Assembly (NCBI RefSeq): GCF_000165395.2 | Contig: NC_010574.1 | Span: 558,001 to 622,000, forward strand | Length of the DNA stretch: 64,000 nt | Direction: 5' to 3' | DNA from: Babesia bovis T2Bo | Lineage: Eukaryota; Apicomplexa; Aconoidasida; Piroplasmida; Babesiidae | Shown: positions 34,201-44,241 of the stretch, one piece after another | How the letters are laid out: each line of letters begins with the position of its first letter | Position numbering within the stretch: position 1 is the stretch's first letter | The notes under the pieces: generated by a model | Database searches by the model: none | The model's input: only the letters and a program-made list of their open reading frames with translations | Told to the model about the DNA's origin: nothing | Made by a program: the position numbers and the translations under genes

Positions 34201-34401
34201 ACCATTGGCTCTGCAGCATGGGCACTGACACAATTGTTTACGTATGGCACGTAACCGACGTTCTGCCATGGGCATTACATGGTACGGTCGATCCCATGTT
34301 GATGCATCCTTATCCATGGTTTCTACTCCAGATATTATCCGGGCAATATTACTCCATCTTAGGCATGGGTAAACACGTATTCTAATGGGACATGTGCCCA
34401 C
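31297..34401 (-). CDS. Hypothetical protein, 1034 aa, helical, no recognised domain
   Basis: Long single-exon frame with clear coding character. The N-terminus (to ~residue 110) has a Cys cluster CQCPCC. Residues ~140-280 are helical and basic/acidic mixed (HLKTKYLKELRWLCRMVDYL). An Asn/Thr-rich low-complexity middle covers ~340-530. A more conserved-looking C-terminal half contains YAAPLDFVPLRVNVDFRNYA and a final helical part. No catalytic motif, signal peptide or membrane segment is seen. Several upstream Mets exist, so the start is uncertain (MDKDASTWD and MPMAERRLR are alternatives). Probably apicomplexan- or piroplasm-specific. It lies 100 bp upstream of MFAP1 on the same strand. Confidence 0.75.
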   Translation of the reverse strand: MGTCPIRIRVYPCLRWSNIARIISGVETMDKDASTWDRPYHVMPMAERRLRAIRKQLCQCPCCRANGDQNPYKSQPGPEGISPLIQYREYGIQRNVDTRNCVQSNELEGGDSIDRINNQLINAKNDTIPTQRHLKTKYLKELRWLCRMVDYLDALERRGFGKESWITQLKKLSAIYSQRLQNTPESYLYTQIQDALYNWIEFEKQCRHAYANVTATYNKLIRMEIHLNLLRTNSLMMLTNSDTENITDSERYGKLVSIWSTKLAALRDRNITEFSQYVINIVAPLKIMDVPRAVCFLQPRRNETSHVNMKEEGDINKRCNASASFNLGSDETPLSECNPIPSTDNIDMPQTTPTNQSVYSVPEYTLDAEDVTAECYEYECPGDYTDIYNETMQLVETYCQNRGINEEMPSEYVNRVTTLTARLLPHIMKDSVGLPIHSNAYLDASVHPLNANAPGNKTKPQKSCVNINTSKANIKGYNINSHKNVSGSTMESQQMPILPTWAHDNPFVNLLKKTNVKVVNALRCLPGTNQRYRKLICLSQGNLKDLFKSSDGTVETVDVSTLLATNDDSNIKAISPSVSGPQTVLMALLTEDLASYEIDKIVRSWFPPLKQCTDNIQTDEPNDKELNQRKQIQEFDKFQTEIWRDRLAIFEKMNTKFISKLLHERVSLEPKYQYESSGYAAPLDFVPLRVNVDFRNYAPIKYTLKSQADIHYGWMQSLFDNEFVATKLQHEDITTETTPHTHSLRNIVNGYIPNAVLVPLHSGSIEFSKDYRTITEICDCVTDYVYPPLYEQHKLWEIQAPRNPYDICQTVNKNSNNEGNNKTNGYSVFDNIDPGTTCDNRVSYTGSEHCGKELDNIDTKGYNSAPMGSVFISRHSNFCIGSQWSTRDTQWEKENVPLVFYLLCCDGKEPTIQPSKIESENPEYILQYLENMKYVLKGLEKIFELCNIWKVESLTIPATLSCCTQMETAQSTEIEETYNGHLYMRCLATVTHLASEVCKNKYPTAINLLFPEALKNNGIDTAVSSIINTRLGTF

Positions 34402-34891
34402 TGATGCCTAGAGGCAAGTAAATCCACCCTATCTCTCCAAAGGTGTAGAGAGTCTTGTCTACACACCTTGTTTGTTTGTCAACACATTCGTGTTGTTGAG
34501 TAGGAAGACATTGGAGATAGTATTGTTTGTTTTAAATTTATGTTATAATCCAACCAACTCCCTTGGTTACTGCATGATAAAGTCCGGTCACTGTAACAAT
34601 GAGTGACGTTGTTTATATTGCCATTTGTTATATGCCCCAACCTACGTCTAAACAATGTACTACTGTCCCCTGGGACATATTCTAGCGCCCTTGATGGGTA
34701 TGTGTAATAGTAAATTTACCATAGAGTCTACGGTTATGTTAGTGTTCACTTGCCGCCACCATGGCGCGAGGTGTGTTAAGTCCAGTTCGTATCGACGCCA
34801 ATATATATTGGCACGTCTTAACCAGTACTGTTATGCGATTGTATCCACTCAATGTTGCGCGATATTCGTAACACTGTTTTTTTGGTGTCCA
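34402..34891. other. Intergenic spacer
   Basis: No supported gene on either strand. It lies between the Sm-D3 stop and the start of the 1034-aa hypothetical gene, so it should contain the Sm-D3 3' untranslated region and the promoter of the hypothetical gene. Confidence 0.5.
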
Positions 34892-35259
34892 TCATGTGCG
34901 CCTACGGTTGGCGAATTGCGGTGGTGGCGCCTGTGGTATGACTGCTTGTTTATTGCGGTCACGCGCGCTTTGTTTGAACATGGGCGCGTGCCTTAGCATA
35001 TCTGGGAATATAACGAAGCGTATTTGTGCTCCTCGTAGGAAAACCTGCTCCAATGCTAGAGTCTTTCCATCCTTCATGACCATAGTAACGCCCTCTAGTA
35101 GGCAATTCATGTTATCTTCAACATTTACCTGGGTATAATTCGTCCTTATTGAGGTCAACATACCAGTGTGCCACGGTACAATTGTGAATTTTGCATTTCC
35201 ACAGTGACTATGTGGCCTATGCCTTCATAGAATAGCTTCACTGGGGTACCTATCGACAT
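34892..35259 (-). CDS. SNRPD3: Small nuclear ribonucleoprotein Sm-D3, two exons
   Basis: Core Sm-ring protein of U1, U2, U4 and U5 snRNPs. Exons 35259-35164 and 35128-34892 (34-nt phase-0 intron) give 110 aa (human 126). Sm1 motif: MSIGTPVKLFYEGIGHIVTV followed by YRGTLVNVEDNMNC. Sm2 motif: VFLRGAQIRFVIFPDML, with the D3-typical HAPMFK. The short Arg-rich end (QFANRRRT) replaces the longer RG tail of the animal protein. The second exon alone looks like an 89-aa frame beginning in the intron; the joined model aligns through the junction without gap. Confidence 0.93.
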
Positions 35260-36233
35260 ATTGAATGCGATGTATCTATTGTTTATGCAAGAAGGTCGCT
35301 GTTTGTAGAACTTTGGTATCACTTTGCTATTTCGTGGTATATGTTGATTCCTTGCAGCAACAAGTTTAGAACCAAGTTTGTGGTAGTAAATACTCAGAAT
35401 TTATATACAATTATGTATAGAATAATTGATATTAACCAGGCTTTATGCTTTTGGAAGATCCCGGTGACCGTACCATGGGGGGGCAGTTGGTCGGCGAGCA
35501 ATTGGATTATCCAGGTTACGTGACTTTATTTAAATATGTATATATAATGTTGTATGTATATTAGTGTGTGATATTTTCGGGTCATTGCTGAAAAGTCGAT
35601 TAGACATTTGGAATGCCTATTTTTGAGACCGTGTTGCTTTAGTTTGTTATTTATATTTGGAAAATAGTTTTTATCATACACATGTTGTATTGATATCGAT
35701 GGGATGCGTATAGCTTTGTTATTGGTACTTTAGCAGCAATGTGTGTCACTTGGATTCCCTACTGTTGCGCACACCGCTGCGAATCAAGTTTAGTTACGCG
35801 TTAGAGGGGATTTTACACGATATGTTGTTATTTGGCAATTACTAGCTCATGGAGTTTTTTCTTGTCGTCCATGTCTGGACGCGTGTCTCTGGCGACGATG
35901 TGTCGATGTATGGAGACACAACGGTGACGTCTAGACTTTCATATGGTCGAGATCACTGTGTACGAGCGTATATGATAAAAGTTTGAGATATATGTGATTT
36001 GGATTTGATTCTGAGGGTTACGATAGCCCTTGCAGCGTGGCGCCTGTATGTGTACGCGAATACTCCGTCTGTGCCTTCATCTTTGTACACAACGGTATAG
36101 GTTAACATTACTTGGCATAATATGGCAATACTTCTAGAGTTCGCTTGCCATACTAGATCAATATATCGACTGTGGAATATTGACTATATCCGTTGGATGC
36201 AATTTTCTTTTTTTGTTATTTCTGTAGCTTGAT
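35260..36233. other. Divergent region with a possible 5' exon of the RINGv-FHA gene
   Basis: Lies between the Sm-D3 start and the RINGv-FHA frame. A T-rich tract ending ctgtag at 36228 just before that frame looks like a splice acceptor, so an upstream exon is likely. One candidate begins at the ATG at 35445 (MLLEDPGDRTMGGQL...) and could join in phase 0 using a GTGACT donor near 35519. The implied intron of ~700 nt would be exceptional, so this remains weak. No other gene seen. Confidence 0.35.
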
Positions 36234-37550
36234 ATGGAAATACCAACTGGCAGATCTTTGGTAAAGCCAATGGAGGTCGTGGCTAGGCTTTTGATGTACC
36301 ATGCGGGTCCAACTGAGCTTGTTGACTTTGAGAAGTGCGCCTATTCTGAGGACACTATAAAGATAAAAACTGAGAGCAGTCCTACTTCTGACGCCAGTCC
36401 TGAGGACAGTTCCTATGTTTACATTATACAGAATGGGCGTAAGTTGCACACAATCGCTGAGCGCAATCTCCTTGAGGGATATTTGGAACGATATCCCTTA
36501 TCTATGGTCCTTGCAAAGCTTGTATGGTCGGACAAGGGTTGCTTTTTATTAAATCCTGACATTGAACGCCCCTCAGAAGTTATTTACGATTGTTACAAGG
36601 TGATTAACTCTCATCTTTACCGCCGTGCTTTTGGTTGCAGGGCTGCTCGTAAGCGCATGGCTCATGCTTTGAAGGAGGGTGACCGTATTGTTATGGGTCG
36701 TGCTTCACTATTGGTACGTCATTTAGCTCGCAAGCCTGCCAATTCACTTTCTTACATCCACGACTTGATGACTTCAGACGATCCACAGAGCCCTGAGGGT
36801 GGTGTATCTGATGTTCCATGTGTTTCCGCGGCTGAGTCAAAATCCGATTCTCAGGAAGCTGCTTCTTCGGTTTCCACTGATGGAAGCTCGGCGGCTCCCA
36901 CTGACCAGGATTTGCGTTTTTGTCGTATCTGTCTTGAGGATGAGGCTTCTGGTCCTCTGGTTGTACCTTGCCGGTGCAAGGGTTCTATGAAGTATGTACA
37001 CCTTGGGTGCATTCGTACCTGGGTACAAGGTCGTTTAAAAATAAAGGACGATGAAGGCCGGCTACAACTAACATATTTTTTGCAGAATTTGACATGTGAA
37101 TTGTGCGGTATTCCATATCCTTCTTACCTAGATGTCGAGAGTGTATGGACCGAGTTCCTGGGCATAGAGGAGCCTTCTCCGCCGTATGTTATCCTTGAGC
37201 CTGAGCACAGCAATAATGTTGGTCTCCACGTTGCCAGTTTGGCAACCCAGCCAGTGAACATTGGGCGCAGCGGTGACTCCGGGATCATTCTCCATGACAT
37301 ATCAGTTTCACGTATTCATGCTACTTTGCACTTTAGCGAGGGCCACTTCGTCATCGAGGACCGCAGCAGCAAGTTCGGGACTATATTACACATTGGCAAT
37401 ACATTCAGGATACCTATCGAGCGTGGCGAGCCCGTTGCTATTAAGATTGGCACAGACGTGTTATGCATTGAGGCTCGCCCGGAACGTTTAGGCCTGTCAG
37501 CGATGTGCTGCTTCTCCTACAATCCTAATTCCGTTAGGGTTGTTCTATAG
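36234..37550 (+). CDS. RINGv (RING-CH) and FHA domain protein
   Basis: 438 aa as drawn. RING-variant zinc finger at ~residues 222-292: CRICLEDEASG, C-R-C after VVPC, HLGCIRTW and LTCELCG give the C4HC3 RING-CH spacing of membrane-associated (MARCH-type) E3 ubiquitin ligases. A forkhead-associated domain follows at ~330-410: NIGRSGDSGIILHDISVSRIHATLHF and EDRSSKFGT carry the GR, SRxHA and S-x-FGT phosphothreonine-binding motifs. No transmembrane segment follows the RINGv, unlike MARCH proteins. This suggests a soluble ligase recruited to phosphorylated partners. The translation start may lie in an upstream exon, since a splice-acceptor-like ctgtag precedes this frame by 6 bases. Confidence 0.8.
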   Translation: MEIPTGRSLVKPMEVVARLLMYHAGPTELVDFEKCAYSEDTIKIKTESSPTSDASPEDSSYVYIIQNGRKLHTIAERNLLEGYLERYPLSMVLAKLVWSDKGCFLLNPDIERPSEVIYDCYKVINSHLYRRAFGCRAARKRMAHALKEGDRIVMGRASLLVRHLARKPANSLSYIHDLMTSDDPQSPEGGVSDVPCVSAAESKSDSQEAASSVSTDGSSAAPTDQDLRFCRICLEDEASGPLVVPCRCKGSMKYVHLGCIRTWVQGRLKIKDDEGRLQLTYFLQNLTCELCGIPYPSYLDVESVWTEFLGIEEPSPPYVILEPEHSNNVGLHVASLATQPVNIGRSGDSGIILHDISVSRIHATLHFSEGHFVIEDRSSKFGTILHIGNTFRIPIERGEPVAIKIGTDVLCIEARPERLGLSAMCCFSYNPNSVRVVL

Positions 37551-37753
37551 GGTGGAACGGTGAATTACATCTTTAGAATGCAGTCAGTGCACAATGCCTC
37601 TCACCCAAATTGGTGAGCGTTAAATGGCGCAACGTACGTGTAATTATCGTGATAGAGTGCATTACATATGGGTAGTTACTTGCCAGAGTGGATGTACGTG
37701 TTTACCCCTGTGGCTGGGATGGTACACAAGGTGTCATACCCTTGCCTGTACCC

Positions 37754-39870
37754 CTAAAGCTGCTTGGATATAACGTCAACACGTTTGGCGGCGTCCATGG
37801 CATTGAACTTATCCTTTAGTAGATGAACTATTTTATACCCTAGTGCAATGTGATATATATGTAATACACCTACCATTTCTGCGTAGGAAGCGTGCTTTCA
37901 GTACCATTGCACCTGATGGGCGCATGGAGTGTCCAACGGTATCACTCCGCCGATACACCAGGACGGCGTAATGCACCCCTTGCAACTCGAATGAAGCGTT
38001 TATTATGAAGCCCTTGTATTCCGATGCAACAGTGGCTTCAATTCCCAGGGAGCTTAACGACTGCATAAGTGCATTCCCAGTTGCATCGCAGTGTGACTCA
38101 AGCTCTTGCTCTGTAAACATGGGCTTCGTCAAGTTCAGTATGCGTAGGGTATCGGGGTTAACCAACGTCTTGTGCACTGTAACATTGTGTGATAGCATAG
38201 TTGGATATAGAGCTCTACAGTCGTACATCTAGTGACCTACCTTGCACCACCTCGGATAGAGCTGGGTAGAGATGGACGCATCGCGAGTTACCTCGCACGT
38301 GGTCTATGTCTATCATGGATAGGCAATTGGCCCAGAAGCTCACATCATAGAAGCGGTGTACCGCATATGCCCAGAGGACGCGACTTAGTTCATGGGCTGG
38401 AAATTGGTTAACACGGCTAAGAAGAGGTATCTGCAAACCCAGATAAAGGGACTCCTTCCCTAGAAGGTGGCCGTACGACCAGAGTAACTTGGCCAAGCAA
38501 TCTGCAGGCAGTTCGTCGGAGTATCGCAGGGCAGACTCCTGGATACATTGGTGCAATGTGGGAGAGCCCGTGTTTACCCTGGCATATCCCTCAGCCAGCA
38601 TCGCAAGGTCCAGGCCGTTGAAATGCTGAATTGCGTCAATAACCTCGCGCTCTATGTGATCAGCAAATCTGGTATCCAGGGGTTTCAGGGAAGAGAGGCT
38701 GTGCAGTGCTATTGACAGTTGACTTGGTGTCATGTTGCTGCAGGTAGCCATGGCTGCAGATTCCAGGGCATCTATTAAGGCGTGGGATACATACTTCGAT
38801 TGAGCAAGTGACCATAGCAGCATTGACACATGTTTGGGCGGTAGCTCAGAGCAAATTGGCAATAGACACGGTTCAGCACGACTGAATGCTTCCGGTGCGA
38901 CATTGGAGAATTTAACCGTGACCCACAGTAAGTCGCATAGCTCCAGTGGACTTATAGTCCCAAAATCCAGTGACAAGGCGCGTTTAAGCAGTGACTGGAA
39001 TACTGCGGCGCTGCAGGACGAGGGATGCTGCCCATATTGCGCTAGCACAGTTAATACACCCTGGTCACAGAACAAATCCTCATTAAGTACATGACGTATA
39101 CACCCACGAAGGAACAAACTAGATGCATGCTTGGCATTAGCCAGCGCACGGAAAACAAATAAACGCTGAGTTGGGCTAAACTCAACAAACCGAGTTAGCG
39201 ACACGTGACACAGCAGCTTGGCGAATTCAACGTTGGTGCTCTGGCACAATACACAAACGGCCCTGCAAAGGTCCAATAGATCCAAGTGCCAAAGGCAACC
39301 TGAAAGTATACGTTCACAGTGTGATTCTAACACGCGATTGTGGTATCCGCGGATGTATTCACCCAGCCTCAGGGCATAGAGCAATTCAGTTATGCCTAGA
39401 GCATCTACCTTTGATAAAATATCGGTGTACATAGAAGCAACTGCAGCAGGCAATCTCATTATATGCGAGCTTCCACCCCAACCATAGAGACTGCATTGGC
39501 AAAAATCAGTACAAGGCCATAGGTCTTGAGATACTGCATCATGTCTAGAGTTCGCTCTACATGTTAAAGCTACAATACGCGACAGAAACAGCAGCAACTG
39601 CTTCGGATTCCAACGTAACCTGGATTCTAGAAACAATGTACATACATCATCTACCCTCGAGCATAAACTCAACTGCTTTGCGATATCGAAATTAACTACC
39701 AGTGACCCTGATCCAGGCAGTTTAGAAGCCTGAACAGAAGTTTCCCTAGTTTCCTCAATGTCATCGGGAATTGGCCTATCAAGAGTTAGCACATTACGAC
39801 GTCCAAGAAACACTGGTCTGTGAAATACAATACGCAAGTTGTGGCCTAAACGGCCACGCCTAAGTAACAT
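37754..39870 (-). CDS. RAP-domain protein, predicted organellar RNA factor, three exons
   Basis: Exons 39870-38241, 38176-37874 and 37839-37754, phase-1 junctions, 672 aa. The N-terminus MLLRRGRLGHNLRIVFHRPV is basic and hydrophobic, like a mitochondrial presequence. Residues ~60-540 are helical repeats reminiscent of OPR/FAST-kinase-like proteins (LSIALHSLSSLKP, CLAKLLWSYGHLLG, LSRVLWAYAVHRF). The C-terminal part contains an RAP-like fold ending in exon 3 as GYKIVHLLKDKFNAMDAAKR. RAP proteins are expanded in apicomplexans and are thought to act on fragmented mitochondrial rRNA. The first intron (64 nt) has an acceptor chosen by phase. RAP assignment is good; target RNA unknown. Confidence 0.75.
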
Positions 39871-40053
39871 ATTGCACGAATAGTGGCATCATGATGACGG
39901 CAATCGATAATAACTGTCTTCCGTTACTCACGGAGAATTACGACTTGCACATTTGGGCTTACACATCAATTCCATACACAGTGGTTACTACTATATTATA
40001 AAATGGTTACTTAATGACGTCAATACATCAATGCAATGATAGACACGTGGACT

Positions 40054-42006
40054 TTACCAATCCACTTTGTAACGCCGCAAATCAGACCTCAGTGACAACA
40101 AGTATCGCTCAACCACCGCGACCTCGCTGTCGTATACAGCACCAGTAAGCGAGTTGTGGAAGTTTACATTACCGTCACGGTGACGTAGACATAACGCCAC
40201 ATGAGGGTTTCTGCGCAGGTCAGACAACGCCCTGCTGTATACCAAAGTAAATATTGACTTGATGCACTTTATCATAGTCTTGAATGTATGGAAAACATCG
40301 CGCGAACGCTTACGTACAACATTAATACGACGAGGAAGGTGCTCACTAACTAGGCGTTTTCCCAAAACAAACAGCACACGAGCATTTAGTAACAGTAGAT
40401 CATAACCCGATTTGTCTCCTACAGAGGCTAGATGTAAAAGCACAGACGTTAATCGAGTTGAAAACTGACGCAAAAATGAATGAGGGTACAAAATACCTAT
40501 GGGTTGACAGATACCACGCAAGACAGTGATGTGAGTCTCACGGGCATGTATGACCGAAAATAACAACTTAGCACCTGATCGTAAAAGTACCTTACGAAAA
40601 GTAGCATTCCAGGCATCCTTTTTATCCACTAAATTTACGTCAGAAACCAAGGATGTCGTTACGAATACAGCCGAATTGGTAGTACTAGAAGTACGCAATT
40701 CGTTCAAACAGTCAAAAATGCAGTTGAATAAACAACCTAGATACATAGCACATTGAAGGCGTAGGGGACCCAGTAAATGGTGGTAACGCAACAGTACATC
40801 GAAAAACAGCAAAGCAAGCTCACATAAAGGGACCTCATGCTTATTGCGTAGCCTATGGTAGAACACAGAGAACATGTGAGCCTCAAGCAGACTAGTTGCT
40901 GTTGACCTACGCAAAACATGGCCTTTACGATATAGACTGAGGTGCCTTGTAAGATGACCAACTTGCTTACAATGCTTGATAGATTTTACATAATGGGAGC
41001 CAGTAGCAGGACTGTTGCTTTTTGAACGCTTCGATGTACGAGAGCCTGTATAACGCCAATCTGGAGATAGTGGTACGTTACTGCCAGAACAATCAGCAAA
41101 TGTGATCTTAATAGTAGTACCATTGAGTCGATGACTGGGTATGCAAGCAGAACGTAAATCCTGTATGAAATGCTCCAAAGTCTTCAGAAATGAGTTGGGG
41201 TGAAATACCAATTGACGAACCTGACTGGAGGAGTTCTTTAAAGCCCCTGATAGCGTACTTACATACCATAAATTCTCCGGCAAAGGGGTAATACCAGCCA
41301 TGTCAGGTTTAAAAGTCACGTAAGGCTTGTAATTGGGATCTACCACGTTTACCCTAGGCGGCTTAACAAACCAGTTGCGATGTATATGAGATATTAGACG
41401 TAAACAACGATTTAAAGTAGGAGCGCCACGTAAAAGACGGTAGTTGCCAGAATTTTTCATGTATAAATGTAACCAATTGTGCAAATCAAATAAACGACCT
41501 GAACGACATAGTAACTCAATTATTTGCACAACAGTGCAACTAGACCACCTGGCATCCTTGTTCTTGCTGCTGTCTATATAAAAAGACATCAGCTCTATCA
41601 AGGGGTACGATAAGTCAGAAACAACTATCGTGTTATCGGACATTAAAGCTATGCGAGCTGCCAAGTCAACAGTCTTAGGATTAGCCTTGCAACCCATCAA
41701 TGATTGAACTGCCTTATCGTAATTACGCAAGTAAGTGTAAACCTCCGCCTGGAGAGCTGAACACGGCTCAACCACTTCATAATCACCGTGAAGAGATGCC
41801 TCTACAACCAAAGGGTCTAAAATAGCCAAAGCATCCAAAAATTCATAACGGTCGATACAAACACTTGCTTGTTGAAGTGCATTATTAACATTATCAACAA
41901 AAACACGCCTCTTTAACATTCGCTGGTGAGCTGCTTTCGCCGTCTTCTTGGACCTTGGCATCGTTGATATTAAAATCACGCCAAGATACGTGCAGCCTTT
42001 AAACAC
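40054..42006 (-). CDS. Hypothetical basic protein, 635-650 aa
   Basis: Single-exon frame, Arg/Lys-rich throughout, without recognised domains. The likelier start is the second Met at about 41961 (MPRSKKTAKAAHQRMLKRRV, a nuclear/nucleolar-type basic N-terminus); the longer form adds 15 residues. Residues ~30-130 look like helical TPR-type hairpins (YEFLDALAILDPLVVEASLHG, LQAEVYTYLRNYDKAVQSL). The C-terminal half is hydrophobic-helical and His/Arg-rich. A role in RNA or ribosome assembly would be guesswork. Divergent from the gene at 42448. Confidence 0.72.
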   Translation of the reverse strand: MFKGCTYLGVILISTMPRSKKTAKAAHQRMLKRRVFVDNVNNALQQASVCIDRYEFLDALAILDPLVVEASLHGDYEVVEPCSALQAEVYTYLRNYDKAVQSLMGCKANPKTVDLAARIALMSDNTIVVSDLSYPLIELMSFYIDSSKNKDARWSSCTVVQIIELLCRSGRLFDLHNWLHLYMKNSGNYRLLRGAPTLNRCLRLISHIHRNWFVKPPRVNVVDPNYKPYVTFKPDMAGITPLPENLWYVSTLSGALKNSSSQVRQLVFHPNSFLKTLEHFIQDLRSACIPSHRLNGTTIKITFADCSGSNVPLSPDWRYTGSRTSKRSKSNSPATGSHYVKSIKHCKQVGHLTRHLSLYRKGHVLRRSTATSLLEAHMFSVFYHRLRNKHEVPLCELALLFFDVLLRYHHLLGPLRLQCAMYLGCLFNCIFDCLNELRTSSTTNSAVFVTTSLVSDVNLVDKKDAWNATFRKVLLRSGAKLLFSVIHARETHITVLRGICQPIGILYPHSFLRQFSTRLTSVLLHLASVGDKSGYDLLLLNARVLFVLGKRLVSEHLPRRINVVRKRSRDVFHTFKTMIKCIKSIFTLVYSRALSDLRRNPHVALCLRHRDGNVNFHNSLTGAVYDSEVAVVERYLLSLRSDLRRYKVDW

Positions 42007-42447
42007 TAAAGCTCCAATACAGACGCAGATACATATAGCTTCTAAATACTAGCTTATATTCCACTGGACCAATAAAACGTATCAAAGGGATATATCAATG
42101 CAAACGCCGCAGAGTAGATGTAATATCACTTTTAGACAATATATGACCGATAGTATAATACGTATGCGCACCAATTAGTGCAATGCTTACTGTATGAGCG
42201 CTTACAAACAAGTGGTAGCAAAAGAAGGTTAGAGCAATACGATCCGTGTAACTGCCAACACACAATGGAACAATTACGGTCTGATTACAGCAATCTGTTG
42301 CATACATGGAGTTATAGTATATATCATAGAAATAATACCTTAGATCCTAGTCAACCCAGTTTCTTGAGGGGACCTCCACAATGCCCACACACTTGTAATG
42401 TTACACAGTATATAACCAAAGGAACACAATGACATAACAACCATAAA
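42007..42447. other. Divergent upstream region of two hypothetical genes
   Basis: 441 AT-rich bp without a supported gene; positional promoter region for both flanking genes. Confidence 0.45.
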
Positions 42448-43932
42448 ATGTGTTTGAGCATATTTAAAATGGATGATCTAGGATATGAATGGTATACCGG
42501 TTTCCGGACACCAAGAGCTGTAGCAGATTGCACGGAGAATGCAACAACGGCTGACAACCAACATGATTCTAGCACTGGCGTAGATACAGAGCAAGAAGTT
42601 GGAACTACACCCGAATGCAACAAGGATTATCAGGAGGAACAATCGAGTGTTGAAGGCAGAGTTGGTGAAATATTAAAACTGCAGGGAGAATCAAGTTGCC
42701 ATGGGAATAGACATGATGACCACATATCGAATGAAAATAAACCAAAGAGCATAATACAATTCACGGGTATAGATCTAGAAATAAAGCACGAAAAACAAAT
42801 AAATATAATAGAACAGGTAAACCAATCTATAGAAAGGTGGATACCAATATGCATCACCAATGCCTCAAATAGCAGACCTGTAAGCCCAGCCAGTGGCTGT
42901 GATACACAAATGCACAATATAGTAGAACGTGAAGTGTCAACCATCAAGTTACAAACCAGCCACCATGTTACACTCATGTTCTATTCAGTGAAAGACAGAG
43001 CGCAAGAACTACAAGATGTGGTAACACAAGAAGTGCTACAACAGATAGGACCCATGGAATCTGATATGCAGAAACTATGGGAATCACTGACGCCATATGA
43101 ATTTACAGTGGCCATGCTATACAAAAGATTATATGGCATCAAGTATCCATTCGATAAAGACCACATCGGGAGCACAGAAGATAGATGCAATGATAAAGTG
43201 ACAGTTACCATGAAACACGTTATATTCGTACCGGGGGTATTGATGTGCGCTACGGCCCATTTGGGTAGGGAATTGGTATCGATCCCAACACCAGATGGGA
43301 CTTTTGGGCCGTACCCAGATTACCCATTGGGTAATTGCGCTAATATGGATTCAATAATAGACCAATGCACTAAAGGGGTCATGCTCGAGGAAAACCATTG
43401 CACCCATGTCACTCTGGGCGTCACAAAAGACTACACAGCGGTGTTCTCAAACAATGTTTGCCAGGGTGTTAGACTATATCTAGAGTATATTAGAAAATAC
43501 CAGAAATGTTCCAGAAAAGACAAATTGTGGTATATCATTAAACTAATGCACGATGAAACGGCAAAGCAAATGGAGCCAAGGGAATTGCTGAAAATTCTAG
43601 AAATATACACTAGTACACCAAGCACGTTGAAACATGCAAAACGCCAACTAATGCAATTGTTGCCATCACTGTGTAATGATGAAATGCCCATTGAGGACGA
43701 AGCAAAGGAAATTAGATACCATACGGCATTGCCACCGATACAGAAGCATCCCGATGAACTGATAGAGCTATACAAGCATACAATCACTTTCGTATCGGAA
43801 GACAACAAGTGGATATATATCAGGCATTTACCCATAAACAAGAGCCTAGATGCAACAAAGGACTATATATACGTCGATGCATACGTCAACAGCCTTGATA
43901 CAACAGTTACAGGAAGTGTACGATTCTTTTGA
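42448..43932 (+). CDS. Hypothetical protein, 494 aa
   Basis: Single-exon frame. The first ~120 residues are acidic and low-complexity; the C-terminal ~330 residues look globular (MKHVIFVPGVLMCATAHLG, THVTLGVTKDYTAVF, KLWYIIKLMHDE). The second Met (MDDLGYEWYTG, at 42469) is an equally good start. No signal peptide, membrane segment or known motif is seen. It may be lineage-specific. Confidence 0.7.
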   Translation: MCLSIFKMDDLGYEWYTGFRTPRAVADCTENATTADNQHDSSTGVDTEQEVGTTPECNKDYQEEQSSVEGRVGEILKLQGESSCHGNRHDDHISNENKPKSIIQFTGIDLEIKHEKQINIIEQVNQSIERWIPICITNASNSRPVSPASGCDTQMHNIVEREVSTIKLQTSHHVTLMFYSVKDRAQELQDVVTQEVLQQIGPMESDMQKLWESLTPYEFTVAMLYKRLYGIKYPFDKDHIGSTEDRCNDKVTVTMKHVIFVPGVLMCATAHLGRELVSIPTPDGTFGPYPDYPLGNCANMDSIIDQCTKGVMLEENHCTHVTLGVTKDYTAVFSNNVCQGVRLYLEYIRKYQKCSRKDKLWYIIKLMHDETAKQMEPRELLKILEIYTSTPSTLKHAKRQLMQLLPSLCNDEMPIEDEAKEIRYHTALPPIQKHPDELIELYKHTITFVSEDNKWIYIRHLPINKSLDATKDYIYVDAYVNSLDTTVTGSVRFF

Positions 43933-44241
43933 AAACGGTTAGTCAATGAACTATACCAGGGAAGTAGCGGATATGTCCCAGCAACATATACCTGCCCAAG
44001 ACATCTTATACTGGTACCGACTAGCACCTCATGTAACATCGCATAATGATACAAGTATGTACATTAACCCAGAGGAACGTAGCGATATAATATATTTAAA
44101 ATTTATACAATGTTCCAGCACCCAATGTAGACTACACTGGCAACACTGTGTATCATGCCACTAAAGCAAATGATTAGGGGAGTCTTGAAATGCCGATTTC
44201 AGCACAAACCTGAAAAGGATCATAAATACATAATTCATAAC
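43933..44241. other. Convergent spacer
   Basis: No supported gene. A 72-codon plus frame (43946-44164) begins 14 bp after the preceding stop but shows no domain and no plausible splice connection; it is probably 3' untranslated sequence. Confidence 0.4.
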
